This document shows positions 9,115 through 17,657 of a DNA stretch of 64,000 nucleotides, one piece after another. Within the stretch, counting starts at the first letter, position 1, and each line of letters begins with the position of its first letter. Source of the DNA: Terriglobia bacterium (GTDB lineage Bacteria; Acidobacteriota; Terriglobia; Terriglobales; Acidobacteriaceae). The stretch lies in the NCBI GenBank assembly GCA_032252755.1, contig JAVUPY010000029.1:89466-153465 (forward strand), read 5' to 3'. The position numbers and the translations under genes are program-made. Below the pieces are notes generated by a model. The model had not been told where the DNA came from and did not search any database. It saw only the letters and a program-made list of their open reading frames with translations.

Positions 9115-9423
9115 GTGTCACCGATGGGGACATCATCCGCCTTTGAATCGGCATCTACTCACGGCGAGGAGTCGTCTGCCTTGGATTGCGCTACATGCCA
9201 CCATCTGGAGGCAGTCGTCTCAAAGGCAAGCCGGGATTGGGCCTTCGCCGAGCAGCTCGCCGAGGTGAGTGGCTGGATGCCCGAGCTCGCAAAACCCGCG
9301 CGCCGAAAGGCGGAGTCTGCCCGGAAGGAGTACGACTTGGCTGTGCGCGCCTTGGCTGAGCACCACGAACAGTGCCATGCGTTCAAGTCTCGAGATGCCA
9401 ACGGGGCTGGCGGAGTCTCCTAG
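9115..9423 (+). CDS. Small hypothetical protein with CXXC motif
   Basis: 102 aa. A GTG start at 9115 or ATG at 9124 is possible. After a Ser-rich N-terminus comes CATCHH (about residue 25) and a mostly helical, Ala/Lys/Glu-rich segment resembling a short coiled coil, with a further HEQCH near the end. The Cys/His spacing could bind metal (inference). No family is recognised. Confidence 0.5.
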   Translation: MSPMGTSSAFESASTHGEESSALDCATCHHLEAVVSKASRDWAFAEQLAEVSGWMPELAKPARRKAESARKEYDLAVRALAEHHEQCHAFKSRDANGAGGVS

Positions 9424-9521
9424 AAATACACCCCCTGTACTCTTGTCTTATAGACAACGGACTTCATCCCCTTCACAATCGGGTGCAGTCAGTCACAAAG
9501 AATGGTCTTGGAAAGGCTGGT

Positions 9522-9887
9522 ATGTACGCAGTCCTGTGCATCGACGATCAGATACGATCCATCAGCGCTCTGTCGATCATCGTCCGGTCCTGCGGGTATA
9601 TCTGCCTCTCCGCCCAGGATCCTGACGAAGCCGCATCAGCCTACAGCCAGAGCAAAGTCGATCTTGTCATCCTGAACAATGATCTGGTCGGGGGAAATGC
9701 GCTGGCGCTCGCCAAGCGCCTGAAGCAGCTAAACGATGTGCCGCTCATCCTGCTCTCCGGGACTTCTCTCGTCGAAAAGCCGCTCAACGTCGACCTCGTC
9801 GTGCATAAACCACTCGACGCGCGGGAGTTTACGAAGATGCTGCAGTGGATCGTCAGCAAGTCTCGAACCGCTTCGTCGGTAGCCTAA
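9522..9887 (+). CDS. Degenerate receiver protein A (phosphoacceptor Asp replaced)
   Basis: 121 aa with a receiver fold only. The acidic pair D8/D9 (LCIDDQ) and the conserved Lys (HKPLD) are kept, but the phosphoacceptor position 52 is Asn (VILNNDL) and the switch Thr is Ser. Start ATG at 9522 follows GAAAGG, and the longer upstream frame is non-coding in appearance. It is a close paralogue of the convergent gene at 9977-10339, which begins MYAILCIS against MYAVLCID here. Probable protein-interaction role without phosphorylation (inference). Confidence 0.82.
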   Translation: MYAVLCIDDQIRSISALSIIVRSCGYICLSAQDPDEAASAYSQSKVDLVILNNDLVGGNALALAKRLKQLNDVPLILLSGTSLVEKPLNVDLVVHKPLDAREFTKMLQWIVSKSRTASSVA

Positions 9888-9899
9888 CTAGCTCCCTGC

Positions 9900-9929
9900 C
9901 CTGCATCTACCGCAGTTGGCAGATGTGGG
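9900..9929. repeat. Dispersed palindrome, copy 1 (degenerate left arm)
   Basis: Left arm CCTGCATCTAC, 8-nt loop CGCAGTTG, right arm GCAGATGTGGG. It lies between the convergent receiver genes, 13 bases after the stop of the first. Related copies are at 10480, 24993 and 56530. Confidence 0.7.
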
Positions 9930-9976
9930 TTGGTCGTCGCCCTTGACAGGCTGATGAGTTGCGAACTGGGGAAGGG

Positions 9977-10339
9977 TTACCGTTCTCCCGCGACCTTACG
10001 TTTTCCCCCGAGGAACGAATCCACCTCTCGCAGGACCTCGTGTCCGTTAACGGGCTTCGGACAAAGCAGGTCGACGAAACCCATGGTGGGAAGGACGTCG
10101 CTGAGGCCAGCCAGCATGATGAGCGGAACGTTGCGTTGCGCCTTGAGGGCCTGCGCCAATTTCTCGCTGCCGGGTAGTGCATGGTCGAGGATGACCAGGT
10201 CGGCACCGCTTCCCGCGAACGCCCCCTGTGCCTCTTCGGCCGACTCCGCCGAGATACAGATGTAACCGCGTGACCGCAGCACCAGAGTTACGCTGTGCAG
10301 CGTGTTAGGTTCTTGTGAGATACAGAGGATTGCGTACAC
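9977..10339 (-). CDS. Degenerate receiver protein B (acidic pair lost)
   Basis: 120 aa, receiver fold, paralogue of the protein at 9522-9887. Here Asp52 is present (VILDHALPG) and the Lys remains (CPKPV), but the metal-binding acidic pair is Ser8/Gln9 (LCISQE) and the switch Thr is Ala (MLAGLS). Without the acidic pair Mg-dependent phosphorylation is unlikely (family knowledge). GAGAGGTGAGCC precedes the ATG. Probable pseudo-receiver. Confidence 0.82.
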   Translation of the reverse strand: MYAILCISQEPNTLHSVTLVLRSRGYICISAESAEEAQGAFAGSGADLVILDHALPGSEKLAQALKAQRNVPLIMLAGLSDVLPTMGFVDLLCPKPVNGHEVLREVDSFLGGKRKVAGER

Positions 10340-10479
10340 GGCTCACCTCTCTCTTGGGAGTTGCGGAATAATACCCTGAAGTCGGCAAAATGACGAGACC
10401 GTTTCTTTGCAGCAACAATTGACCCTCTCGTCAATAACCACGGGCCTAATACCGCCCCGGACAGTCTTCTCCTCTATGT

Positions 10480-10509
10480 CCCACATCTGCCGTCGTCAGC
10501 AGATCTGGG
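10480..10509. repeat. Dispersed palindrome, copy 2
   Basis: CCCACATCTGC, loop CGTCGTCA, GCAGATCTGGG. Read on the minus strand, the loop is TGACGACG, like copies 3 and 4. It abuts the stop codon of the DUF4342 gene (10510), so it may also end its transcript. Confidence 0.85.
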
Positions 10510-10749
10510 TCAGTCCACCTTCTCCACCACGATCTTGCACTTGGTCACCAGGGCGGCCAAAGCTCCCACTGCCGCCAGTACTGGCGCCAGCACCGTCCCC
10601 ACCGCTGCAACTGCCAGCGGGATTTCTACCAGCGTCTTATCGTGTTCATCGCGGATGATGATCCGGCGGGCCATCCCGCTCTCGACGATTTCTTTGAATT
10701 TCCGAACCAGGTCTTCGCCGTTAACGTGAAACTCTTCTGTGCGTGCCAT
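10510..10749 (-). CDS. DUF4342 domain protein
   Basis: 79 aa, made almost wholly of the DUF4342 pattern. An amphipathic N-terminal half (EEFHVNGEDLVRKFKEIV), then a basic IIIRDEHDKTLVEIPL turn and a hydrophobic Val/Ala/Leu-rich stretch (about 45-70) that could sit in a membrane. The function of the family is unknown to me. The ATG at 10749 starts shortly downstream of the lipoprotein gene's stop (10776). Confidence 0.85.
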   Translation of the reverse strand: MARTEEFHVNGEDLVRKFKEIVESGMARRIIIRDEHDKTLVEIPLAVAAVGTVLAPVLAAVGALAALVTKCKIVVEKVD

Positions 10750-10775
10750 AGTGTGATTCTAGACCGTCCGCGGGC

Positions 10776-11546
10776 CTACTGTTTTGTGAACGTGATCAAG
10801 TTGCCGCTGCTCAAACATCCTCCACCCATTACCTGCTCAACGGTGTTGAATGAGGTAGCTGTTGCAGGATCTTCGAGCACACCGGCATACATCAGTTGGC
10901 CGCTTCCACCGTCAACCTCGCTGGTATCCACAACGATTCCGACCATGCCACCAAGCACCAGCGACTGTGAATTAACCGTGGCCGAAACCACGCATGGTGA
11001 TCCAACGTACTCGACTGTGCCGCTCAGCGGAAAGTACCCCTCCAGGCTGGGAGTCTCCTGCTGCGTAAGCTTCAACGTAATTGCGACCGAGGCTCCGTTG
11101 ATAACCTCGGTAGCGTTCCACGTTCCGGTGAGCGGCGGGATATATGTTCCTGTAATGTTGCCGTGTGCCCCGTCATCACACGTTCCACTCACGGAGTAAG
11201 TGCCGGTGACGGACTTCGAATTCGAAATCGTGCCGGTTATCTTTACGACTACCGTCGTGCCCGTCTGTAGTGTCAACGAATTTCCGCGAATGCTCCCTGT
11301 AACGGGCGCGCCGTTCATCAACGACACACAATCCGGGAGACCGATATACGCCACTCCCGAGACCGTTGAACCGGTCTGCGTGAGGTTGCCGCCGAAGAAA
11401 AAGAATTGGTTGGAATCCACCGTCGGTGGGTAGAACGTCCAGTTCCCGCTGGTCAAGGTAGCCGGAGGCTGGCTATCGGGACCGTTGCCGCCGCCGCAAG
11501 AGGCGAGCAACATGCCAAGAACCACAACGGTGAAAACCCTCTTCAT
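10776..11546 (-). CDS. Putative lipoprotein, unknown function
   Basis: 256 aa. The start is the ATG at 11546 with CGAGGATCG upstream. This gives a classic lipoprotein signal: MKRVF, hydrophobic core, lipobox LASC with Cys17, followed by GGGNG. The mature part is Thr/Ser/Gly-rich with repeated beta-strand-like patterns (SGSVEY, TGTYSVSGTC, TGTYIPPLTGTW) and several Cys pairs, reminiscent of extracytoplasmic beta-rich proteins. No family is recognised. Confidence 0.82.
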   Translation of the reverse strand: MKRVFTVVVLGMLLASCGGGNGPDSQPPATLTSGNWTFYPPTVDSNQFFFFGGNLTQTGSTVSGVAYIGLPDCVSLMNGAPVTGSIRGNSLTLQTGTTVVVKITGTISNSKSVTGTYSVSGTCDDGAHGNITGTYIPPLTGTWNATEVINGASVAITLKLTQQETPSLEGYFPLSGTVEYVGSPCVVSATVNSQSLVLGGMVGIVVDTSEVDGGSGQLMYAGVLEDPATATSFNTVEQVMGGGCLSSGNLITFTKQ

Positions 11547-11682
11547 GGGCGATCCTCGGGACGAATCTGCCCAAAAAACTATCACCGACCCGGGAAATGG
11601 CAAGCCGCGGTATCACGAAGCGAAGTGATATTCCGCGGCTTCGAAATGAACTTTAAGCTTGTAGCTCGCGATTCGGTACTCG

Positions 11683-12603
11683 TTACCCTCGCAAGATATT
11701 CTTCGCGATGAAGAATACGTTCGCCGGCCGCTCGGCCAGGCGTCGCATCAGGTACGGATACCACTCCGTGCCGAACGGAATGTATACGCGCATTCCCCAC
11801 CCTTCTTTCACGAGCGCTTCCTGCAGGTCACGGCGAATACCGTAGAGCATCTGGAACTCGAAGCTGCTGGGCGAGATATTTTCGGCGCGCGCCCAGTTCT
11901 TTATCTCGCTAATGATACTTTCGTCGTGCGTGGCCAGGCCGTGGAAGGTACCGCTTTTCAGCAGGTATTTCGCCACATTGAGGTAATTGGCATCGACCTC
12001 GGATTTCGGCTGGAACGCGACCTCTGGCGGTTCTTTGTACGCGCCCTTGCAGAGACGGATGCGAATGCCCTCCGAGCACAATAGTTTCGCGTCATTTTCG
12101 GTTCGCCGCATATACGACTGCAGCACCGTTCCAACCCGTCCCTTGTTGCCATTCCGGTTGTGCAGTGCGCGTGTGAAGTCGATCGTCCGCTGCGTGTAGG
12201 GCGAGCCTTCCATGTCGATGCGAATGAAGCTGTTGATGGAAACCGCGTGCGCCAGCAGTTCGTTCACGATGTCGTGCGCCAGCTTCTCGTCGACGTCGAG
12301 GCCCATGTGCGTGAGTTTCAGACTGACGTTGGCATCCAGCTTGCGCTTGTTGATCTCGTCGAGTAGTTGGTGATACAGGTCGCGGCTGTGCAGCGCCTCG
12401 TCGCGGCTGGTGACGTTTTCGCCAAGGTTGTCGACGCTGACGCGAATGCCCAGTTTATTGACCGCTTCGGTCGCATTAAGGAGTTCTTCGACCGTGGTTC
12501 CGGCCACAAAGCGGCGGGACATCTTCTGTCCCATCGCAGAACGTTCGGCAAAATGTCTTAAGGATTTGCTTTCAGATAGCCCAATGAACAATGCACGTAA
12601 CAT
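11683..12603 (-). CDS. Proline dehydrogenase (monofunctional)
   Basis: 306-aa FAD enzyme oxidising proline to pyrroline-5-carboxylate, the first step of proline catabolism. Family motifs are VSLKLTHMGLDVD, IRIDMEGS, IRIRLCKGAYKEP, LATHDESI, FEFQMLYGIR and the C-terminal YIPFGTEWYPYLMRRLAERPAN. The length matches the stand-alone PRODH of Gram-positives and acidobacteria rather than bifunctional PutA. The start is placed at MLRALFIGLSES, the family's usual N-terminus. The P5C dehydrogenase is not in this window. Confidence 0.95.
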   Translation of the reverse strand: MLRALFIGLSESKSLRHFAERSAMGQKMSRRFVAGTTVEELLNATEAVNKLGIRVSVDNLGENVTSRDEALHSRDLYHQLLDEINKRKLDANVSLKLTHMGLDVDEKLAHDIVNELLAHAVSINSFIRIDMEGSPYTQRTIDFTRALHNRNGNKGRVGTVLQSYMRRTENDAKLLCSEGIRIRLCKGAYKEPPEVAFQPKSEVDANYLNVAKYLLKSGTFHGLATHDESIISEIKNWARAENISPSSFEFQMLYGIRRDLQEALVKEGWGMRVYIPFGTEWYPYLMRRLAERPANVFFIAKNILRG

Positions 12604-12729
12604 TACGGCTCCGCGGGCACACGCCCGGATGGATTCAAGTAAGGTCGCCGGAGGTGCGACCATAGTTTGTATCACATGCGGGGCGATTTCGCGGTATGAC
12701 CGTCGTCACGGAAGGCAGGTACATGGCTC

Positions 12730-12785
12730 AAGGTGCAAGGTTCAAGAGTTTTTCATGGCCCCTTGCGCCTTGTGCCTTGCACCTT
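12730..12785 (-). terminator. Long inverted repeat at the 3' end of trxB
   Basis: Perfect 11-bp arms AAGGTGCAAGG and CCTTGCACCTT, 34 bases apart, touching the trxB stop. Inner sequence repeats the CCTTGCGCCTTGTG theme. It may act in 3'-end formation. There is no good T-tract. Confidence 0.35.
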
Positions 12786-13717
12786 TATTTTCCGTGTTCT
12801 TCCAGGAATCTCTCGACTTCCATCGCCGCCATGCAACCGGTTCCGGCGGCCGAGATAGCCTGCCGATAACGCCGGTCCTGCACGTCACCGCAGGCGAACA
12901 CGCCAGGAACGCCGGTGAAGACATAGTCGCGGGTGCGAATGTAACCGTCGCCGTCGAGATCGATAAGGTCCTTGAACATCGAGGCATTCGGGATATGGCC
13001 GATGCCGAGGAACATCGCCGACGTCGGAAAGTCGTGGCATTTTCCAGTCTTCACGTTCCGCAGCTTCAACCCCGTTACTTCCTTCTTCGCCGGCTCCTGA
13101 ACTTCCTCGACAACCGTGTCGAGCAGGAAATCGATCTTCGGATGCGCCTTGGCGCGGTCAAGCATAATCTTCGAGGCGCGGAAGGCATCACGACGATGGA
13201 TCACCGTGACCTTGGTAGCAAAGCGGGTCAGGAAGAGTGCTTCCTCCATGGCCGAGTCTCCTCCGCCGATCACCGCGATCTCCTTGCCGGAAAAGAAGAA
13301 GCCGTCGCAGGTCGCGCAGGACGAAACTCCATGACCGATCAACGCCTGCTCGCTCGGAAGTCCAAGCCACCGCGCGGTCGCTCCGCTGGCGATAATCAGG
13401 CTGCTGGTCTTGATTTCCTCCTTACCAAGGTAGAGCGTAAACGGACGCGAGGTCAGGTGAACCTTGTTCACGTGCGCGGTCTTGAATTCCGCTCCAAAGC
13501 GCTCCGCCTGTTTGCGCATGTTGTTGATCAGTTCCGGCCCTTGAATTCCCTCGGGAAATCCCGGGAAATTCTCAACCAGTGTCGTAAGCGAAAGCTGGCC
13601 GCCAGGCTCGTGGCCTTCCAGGACGAGTGGTTTCAGGTTGGCGCGGGCCGCGTAGATCGCGGCCGTAAGTCCGGCGCATCCGGATCCCATGATGACTGTG
13701 TTGCGGATTTCTTCCAT
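12785..13717 (-). CDS. trxB: Thioredoxin reductase
   Basis: 310-aa NADPH-dependent flavoenzyme that reduces thioredoxin. The FAD motif GSGCAGLTAA (11-20), redox-active CATC (Cys134/Cys137), NADPH motif GGGDSAMEEA and the C-terminal GVFACGDVQDRRYRQAI are all present. The length is standard. An unusual Cys sits within the N-terminal glycine loop (GSGCAG in place of GSGPAG). It lies downstream of an unknown secreted protein gene in the same direction. Confidence 0.96.
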   Translation of the reverse strand: MEEIRNTVIMGSGCAGLTAAIYAARANLKPLVLEGHEPGGQLSLTTLVENFPGFPEGIQGPELINNMRKQAERFGAEFKTAHVNKVHLTSRPFTLYLGKEEIKTSSLIIASGATARWLGLPSEQALIGHGVSSCATCDGFFFSGKEIAVIGGGDSAMEEALFLTRFATKVTVIHRRDAFRASKIMLDRAKAHPKIDFLLDTVVEEVQEPAKKEVTGLKLRNVKTGKCHDFPTSAMFLGIGHIPNASMFKDLIDLDGDGYIRTRDYVFTGVPGVFACGDVQDRRYRQAISAAGTGCMAAMEVERFLEEHGK

Positions 13718-13754
13718 GTGTTGATTGATTCCTTACATTGAGAAAAGATTCGAC

Positions 13755-14501
13755 TCAGGGTTTTCGCTTCGACTTCGGACGGCTTGCCGCCGGCGGTCGC
13801 TCGGCCGTTTTCGGCAGGTCTTGCGCCACCACGGTGCGCGCGCCCATATGTTCCCGGTAGGCATTCAGGATTTCTGATGCCTTCTGGAAGAGCGGCTCGT
13901 AGGCGGATTGGTCCGCCCCGGGGCAACGCGCCAGCACAAGCGAGGACTTTCCGAACCGCTCCAGGCGAATTCGATCGGCAGGCGTTTGCGTACTAACCAC
14001 CTGCGCGGGATTGGGCAGCGATTCGACCTCATCCGAAATCGTAACCTGCAAGACATCTTTCGGCTCGCGAAACCGAAATACCAATAGCTCGTCCGCCTTG
14101 TCACCGGTGAGGCTGAACGTGTACTGGGCGTTGAGATAAGGCGAACTATCAATAAACTCTTTGCGAATCCGAACCCAGCGCGAGAGTTGCGGCGGGCCCG
14201 GCCTGGCGTCCGGACCAGCCGAAAGTGCATCCTCGGCCACCGTCGTCCGCCCACGTGCAATTTCGAAGTCGGTGCTGAAACGCGGCACGGCCGGAAGCCG
14301 CTCAAGTGCCGCCAGTATCGCGGCCTTCTCGCCCGTCCCGGGGGTGCAGACGTTGAGGTAGTTAACCTTGATCTGCGGCTGTTGCGCGGCCTGCTGCGCC
14401 GACAGAGTGCCGGCAAACCCAAGGAGCGCTACCTGCAGGAAATTGGCTGGGAGTTTCACCGGGGCAATTGTAAATGACAAGACAATGTCCCGGAAATGCA
14501 C
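13755..14501 (-). CDS. Hypothetical exported protein
   Basis: 248 aa with a GTG start at 14501, 11 bases after the stop of the upstream ADOP permease. A hydrophobic segment (about 17-33, ending TLSAQQ) looks like a signal peptide. The mature part is a mixed alpha/beta sequence with two Cys (VCTPGTG, ARCPGAD) and a basic C-terminal tail. No family is recognised. It could be co-transcribed with the permease. Confidence 0.7.
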   Translation of the reverse strand: MHFRDIVLSFTIAPVKLPANFLQVALLGFAGTLSAQQAAQQPQIKVNYLNVCTPGTGEKAAILAALERLPAVPRFSTDFEIARGRTTVAEDALSAGPDARPGPPQLSRWVRIRKEFIDSSPYLNAQYTFSLTGDKADELLVFRFREPKDVLQVTISDEVESLPNPAQVVSTQTPADRIRLERFGKSSLVLARCPGADQSAYEPLFQKASEILNAYREHMGARTVVAQDLPKTAERPPAASRPKSKRKP

Positions 14502-14511
14502 TTTGATTCAG

Positions 14512-17160
14512 TTATTCCGTGCGCAGTGCATCCATCGGGTTAAGCGAGGCCGCCCTCCGAGCCGGGAGATAGCTCGCCAGGATGACCGCGACCGCCAGCA
14601 CCAGCACGACAACGCTCAATGTACCCAAGTCCCACGCATGAACCTGGAACAGGAGCTTCCGAAGCAGGGTTGCGGCAACAATAGAGGAGACGATACCGAG
14701 AATGATTCCCATGGCCGCAAGTCGCCCTGCCTCCTTAAGGATGAGTTGATACACGGAGCTGCGCTGCGCGCCGAGCGCCATTCGCACTCCAATTTCGCGT
14801 GTCCTGCGACCGACGGAATAGGCGATGACACCGTACAGTCCGATAATCCCGAGCAGGAGTGCCAACGCTGCGAAACCGCCAATGAGGTATGCTGCGGAGC
14901 GATGCAGATATGCAGTCGGCGAATCGTTGATGCGCTGCATCATCGTGGTTTCATCCAACGTGCCAACTCCCGGGTCGATCTGGCGAATTGTAGACACGAT
15001 CGATGGCAAGAGAGACGCTTCCGACTGCGAACTCCGCACTATCACGCTCAGATAATTCTCTGGACTTTGATCGAAGGGAAGGTATTCGGCCGGCATGATC
15101 TCGCCATCGAGCGACGCCTCCCGGATATCGGCGACGACCCCGACAATCTCCCGAAGAGACTTTGGCGTCAGCGTCGTATCTCCGATCTTCTTGCCGATCG
15201 GATCTTGCCCAGGCAGGAACTTGCGGACAAACGCCTCGTTTACGATAACTACGTTTGGGTGTGAGGCATCGTCGGTTTCGGTGAACTCCCGCCCGCGCAG
15301 GAGGGGAGCCTTGATCGTCCTGAAATATCCTGCGCTGACTTCCCTCTCGTTGGTCTCATGATGTTCGCCGTTATAGGGCATGCCGACAATCCGGATCCAA
15401 CTGGTGTTTCCGTTACCGCTGACTGGAAGCCTGCTGCCAATCGCGACGGAAAGAACACCGGGCAAACGCTGAACACGCCTCTCAATCTCATGCGCAAATG
15501 CGACTTGCTGCTCATTCTTTCCATACTTTTCGTCAGACGCACTAACGGTTAGCGTCGCCAGGTGTTGCGGCTCGAATTCAAGATCTACGTTCAACAGGTT
15601 ATAAAGGCTCCGGGTCAGCAATCCAGCCCCAACCAGGAGCACCATCGCGAGCGCCAGTTCCACGACAACGAGGTTGGAGCCGAAACGTTTCCACATCGTG
15701 TTCGAGGCGGCACGACTTCCCTCGTTTAGATCAGCTCTCATCTCCGTGACGGAGAGGCGCATCGCGGGCGCAATCGAAAACATCAGCCACGAAAGCAGGG
15801 CAACTCCGACCGCGTACAGCAGCACATGCACAGTCATCCCAACGTCCCGCAAGTAAGGCATGCTGAACAGGATGTCCTCGGAGAGCATTCCGATCAGGAC
15901 GCGCATCGCCAGATACGCAGCAGCCAGTCCGGCGGCCAGGGAAACAGCCACGAGAACAAATGCTTCGGTGATGAACTGTCGAATCAGGCGCGAAACAGAA
16001 GCACCCAGCGCGCCGCGGACCGCGACTTCGCGACGGCGGGCTTCGAACCGCACCAGCAGGAGACTCACGACGTTCACTCCGGCAATCAATTGCAGCAGGC
16101 CGGAGCCGGCGAGCAGGACCAGCAGAATCGGCCTGACATCGCCGACGATGAGTTCGTAGAGTGGTTGTACTACGGCGCCCTGATCCCGGTTCGAGTCTGG
16201 ATACTGCAACTCGAGTTGGCGGGCGATGGCCTTCATGTTCGCCCGAGCGGCCGCCACGCTGATCCCTTCCCTGAGCCGCGCAATGCCATAGAGGTTATGG
16301 CAGCTTCGTCGAGTCTCGCACAAGCCGCCGGGACGGAGTGGAACCCAGAATTCTGCATCCCCGCGAGGCGGAAAATAGAAGTTGCGCGGAAGCACGCCAA
16401 CAATAGTCGTCGCTGTATCGCTCAGCACGACAGTCTTCCCAATGACGTCGGCTCGGCCACCGAATCTTCGCTGCCAGGCACCATAGCTCAGGATGACGGT
16501 GTTGGGGGCGTCAGGCTTGTCCTCTCCGGCATAGAAATCTCGGCCAAGAACCGGCTTCACGCCCAGGGTTCGGAAGAAGCCATCGGTGACTCGCGCTCCG
16601 GAGACCAGGTCAACCGCGTTACCGGCCTTCATCATGAATCCGCGGCCGGTGTAAATGTCCATCGAGCTGAAGACGTGATTCAGTCTCTTCCAGTCGAGAT
16701 AATCAAGATAAGAGAGGTTTGCCCGAGGGAAGACGGATGCGCTCTCGGTGACATCGACCAGCCGGTTGGGGTCGCGATACGGTAGCGGTTTCAGCAGCGT
16801 TGCATCGACGAAGCTGAAAATCGCGATGCTCGCCCCCATTCCGAGCGAGAGCATCAGGATCGCGGTGATCGTGAAACCCGGGTACCGCGTCAGTTGGCGG
16901 ACGGCGAAACGAATGTCTTGCAGAAACTTCTCGATGGATGGAATGGTCCCGCGCTCGCGATAAGCCTGGGTGGTCTGTTCTGTGCCGCCGAGCTTGAGCA
17001 TGGCGTCGCGACGAGCTTCTTCCGGAGTCATCCCAGCCCTCAGATTGTCATCGATGTGCATCTGCAGATGAGATTGGAGCTCTTCATTGAATTCACACTG
17101 ACGACTCCGGCTTGGAAAAAGGCCGAAGAAGCGGACGAGAAATACTCGGAGCTTTTTCAT
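14512..17160 (-). CDS. ADOP-type ABC transporter permease
   Basis: 882 aa. The first 80 residues are a soluble helical extension (FNEELQSHLQMHIDD, GMTPEEARRDA), then two MacB periplasmic-core plus FtsX permease units. The first membrane helix has FTITAILMLSLGMGA and the last helices include YGVIAYSVGRRTREIG. This is the duplicated orphan permease architecture typical of acidobacteria, with no ATPase adjacent. The start ATG at 17160 overlaps the stop of padR as ATGA, so the regulator and permease are translationally coupled. Substrate unknown. Confidence 0.92.
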   Translation of the reverse strand: MKKLRVFLVRFFGLFPSRSRQCEFNEELQSHLQMHIDDNLRAGMTPEEARRDAMLKLGGTEQTTQAYRERGTIPSIEKFLQDIRFAVRQLTRYPGFTITAILMLSLGMGASIAIFSFVDATLLKPLPYRDPNRLVDVTESASVFPRANLSYLDYLDWKRLNHVFSSMDIYTGRGFMMKAGNAVDLVSGARVTDGFFRTLGVKPVLGRDFYAGEDKPDAPNTVILSYGAWQRRFGGRADVIGKTVVLSDTATTIVGVLPRNFYFPPRGDAEFWVPLRPGGLCETRRSCHNLYGIARLREGISVAAARANMKAIARQLELQYPDSNRDQGAVVQPLYELIVGDVRPILLVLLAGSGLLQLIAGVNVVSLLLVRFEARRREVAVRGALGASVSRLIRQFITEAFVLVAVSLAAGLAAAYLAMRVLIGMLSEDILFSMPYLRDVGMTVHVLLYAVGVALLSWLMFSIAPAMRLSVTEMRADLNEGSRAASNTMWKRFGSNLVVVELALAMVLLVGAGLLTRSLYNLLNVDLEFEPQHLATLTVSASDEKYGKNEQQVAFAHEIERRVQRLPGVLSVAIGSRLPVSGNGNTSWIRIVGMPYNGEHHETNEREVSAGYFRTIKAPLLRGREFTETDDASHPNVVIVNEAFVRKFLPGQDPIGKKIGDTTLTPKSLREIVGVVADIREASLDGEIMPAEYLPFDQSPENYLSVIVRSSQSEASLLPSIVSTIRQIDPGVGTLDETTMMQRINDSPTAYLHRSAAYLIGGFAALALLLGIIGLYGVIAYSVGRRTREIGVRMALGAQRSSVYQLILKEAGRLAAMGIILGIVSSIVAATLLRKLLFQVHAWDLGTLSVVVLVLAVAVILASYLPARRAASLNPMDALRTE

Positions 17161-17501
17161 GGCAAATCCTCCCCGGTCGCGAGGAATCGCGCGAGGATTG
17201 CCGTCGCCTGCTCCCATTCACGAGTTTCCTTTCGAAGCTGCGCGCGGCCAGAACGTGTGAGCCGATAGAACTTCGCCTTGCGATTGTTCTCGGAGACGCC
17301 CCACTCCGAAGTTATGGAACCCTCCTGCTCGAGCCGCAGTAACGCGGGATAGAGAGTGCCGTAGTTCAGCGAGAGAAGATCCCCGCTGGTCTGCTCGATG
17401 CGGCGGGCGATGCCGTACCCGTGCAGCGGCCCCATCGTTTCCAGCGTCTTCAGCACCATTAGTGCGAGTGTTCCTTGCCAAACGTCGGTCTTGTCTCCCA
17501 C
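17157..17501 (-). CDS. PadR family transcriptional regulator
   Basis: 114 aa, winged helix of the short PadR type. LQGTLxLMVLKTL-like opening (WQGTLALMVLKTLETM), HGYGIARRIEQ recognition region, and LNYGTLYPALLRLEQEGSI wing. I chose the GTG at 17501 because ATAGGAGCGATA sits directly before it and the product then has the family's normal N-terminus. An ATG at 17558 would add 19 atypical residues. It probably represses the coupled ADOP permease (inference from coupling). Confidence 0.92.
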   Translation of the reverse strand: MGDKTDVWQGTLALMVLKTLETMGPLHGYGIARRIEQTSGDLLSLNYGTLYPALLRLEQEGSITSEWGVSENNRKAKFYRLTRSGRAQLRKETREWEQATAILARFLATGEDLP

Positions 17502-17657
17502 TATCGCTCCTATTGCTTTCCCATAGTTGTCATATTGGATAGCCATAGATACTGGCATAGCTTGGACGGAGAAAGCAAGTTGGGGTTAGGAGAATAACAG
17601 GGCTCAAACAAACTCGCATGTGCTCGCCACCGCGCGAGCACACGGCACAACGAAGTT

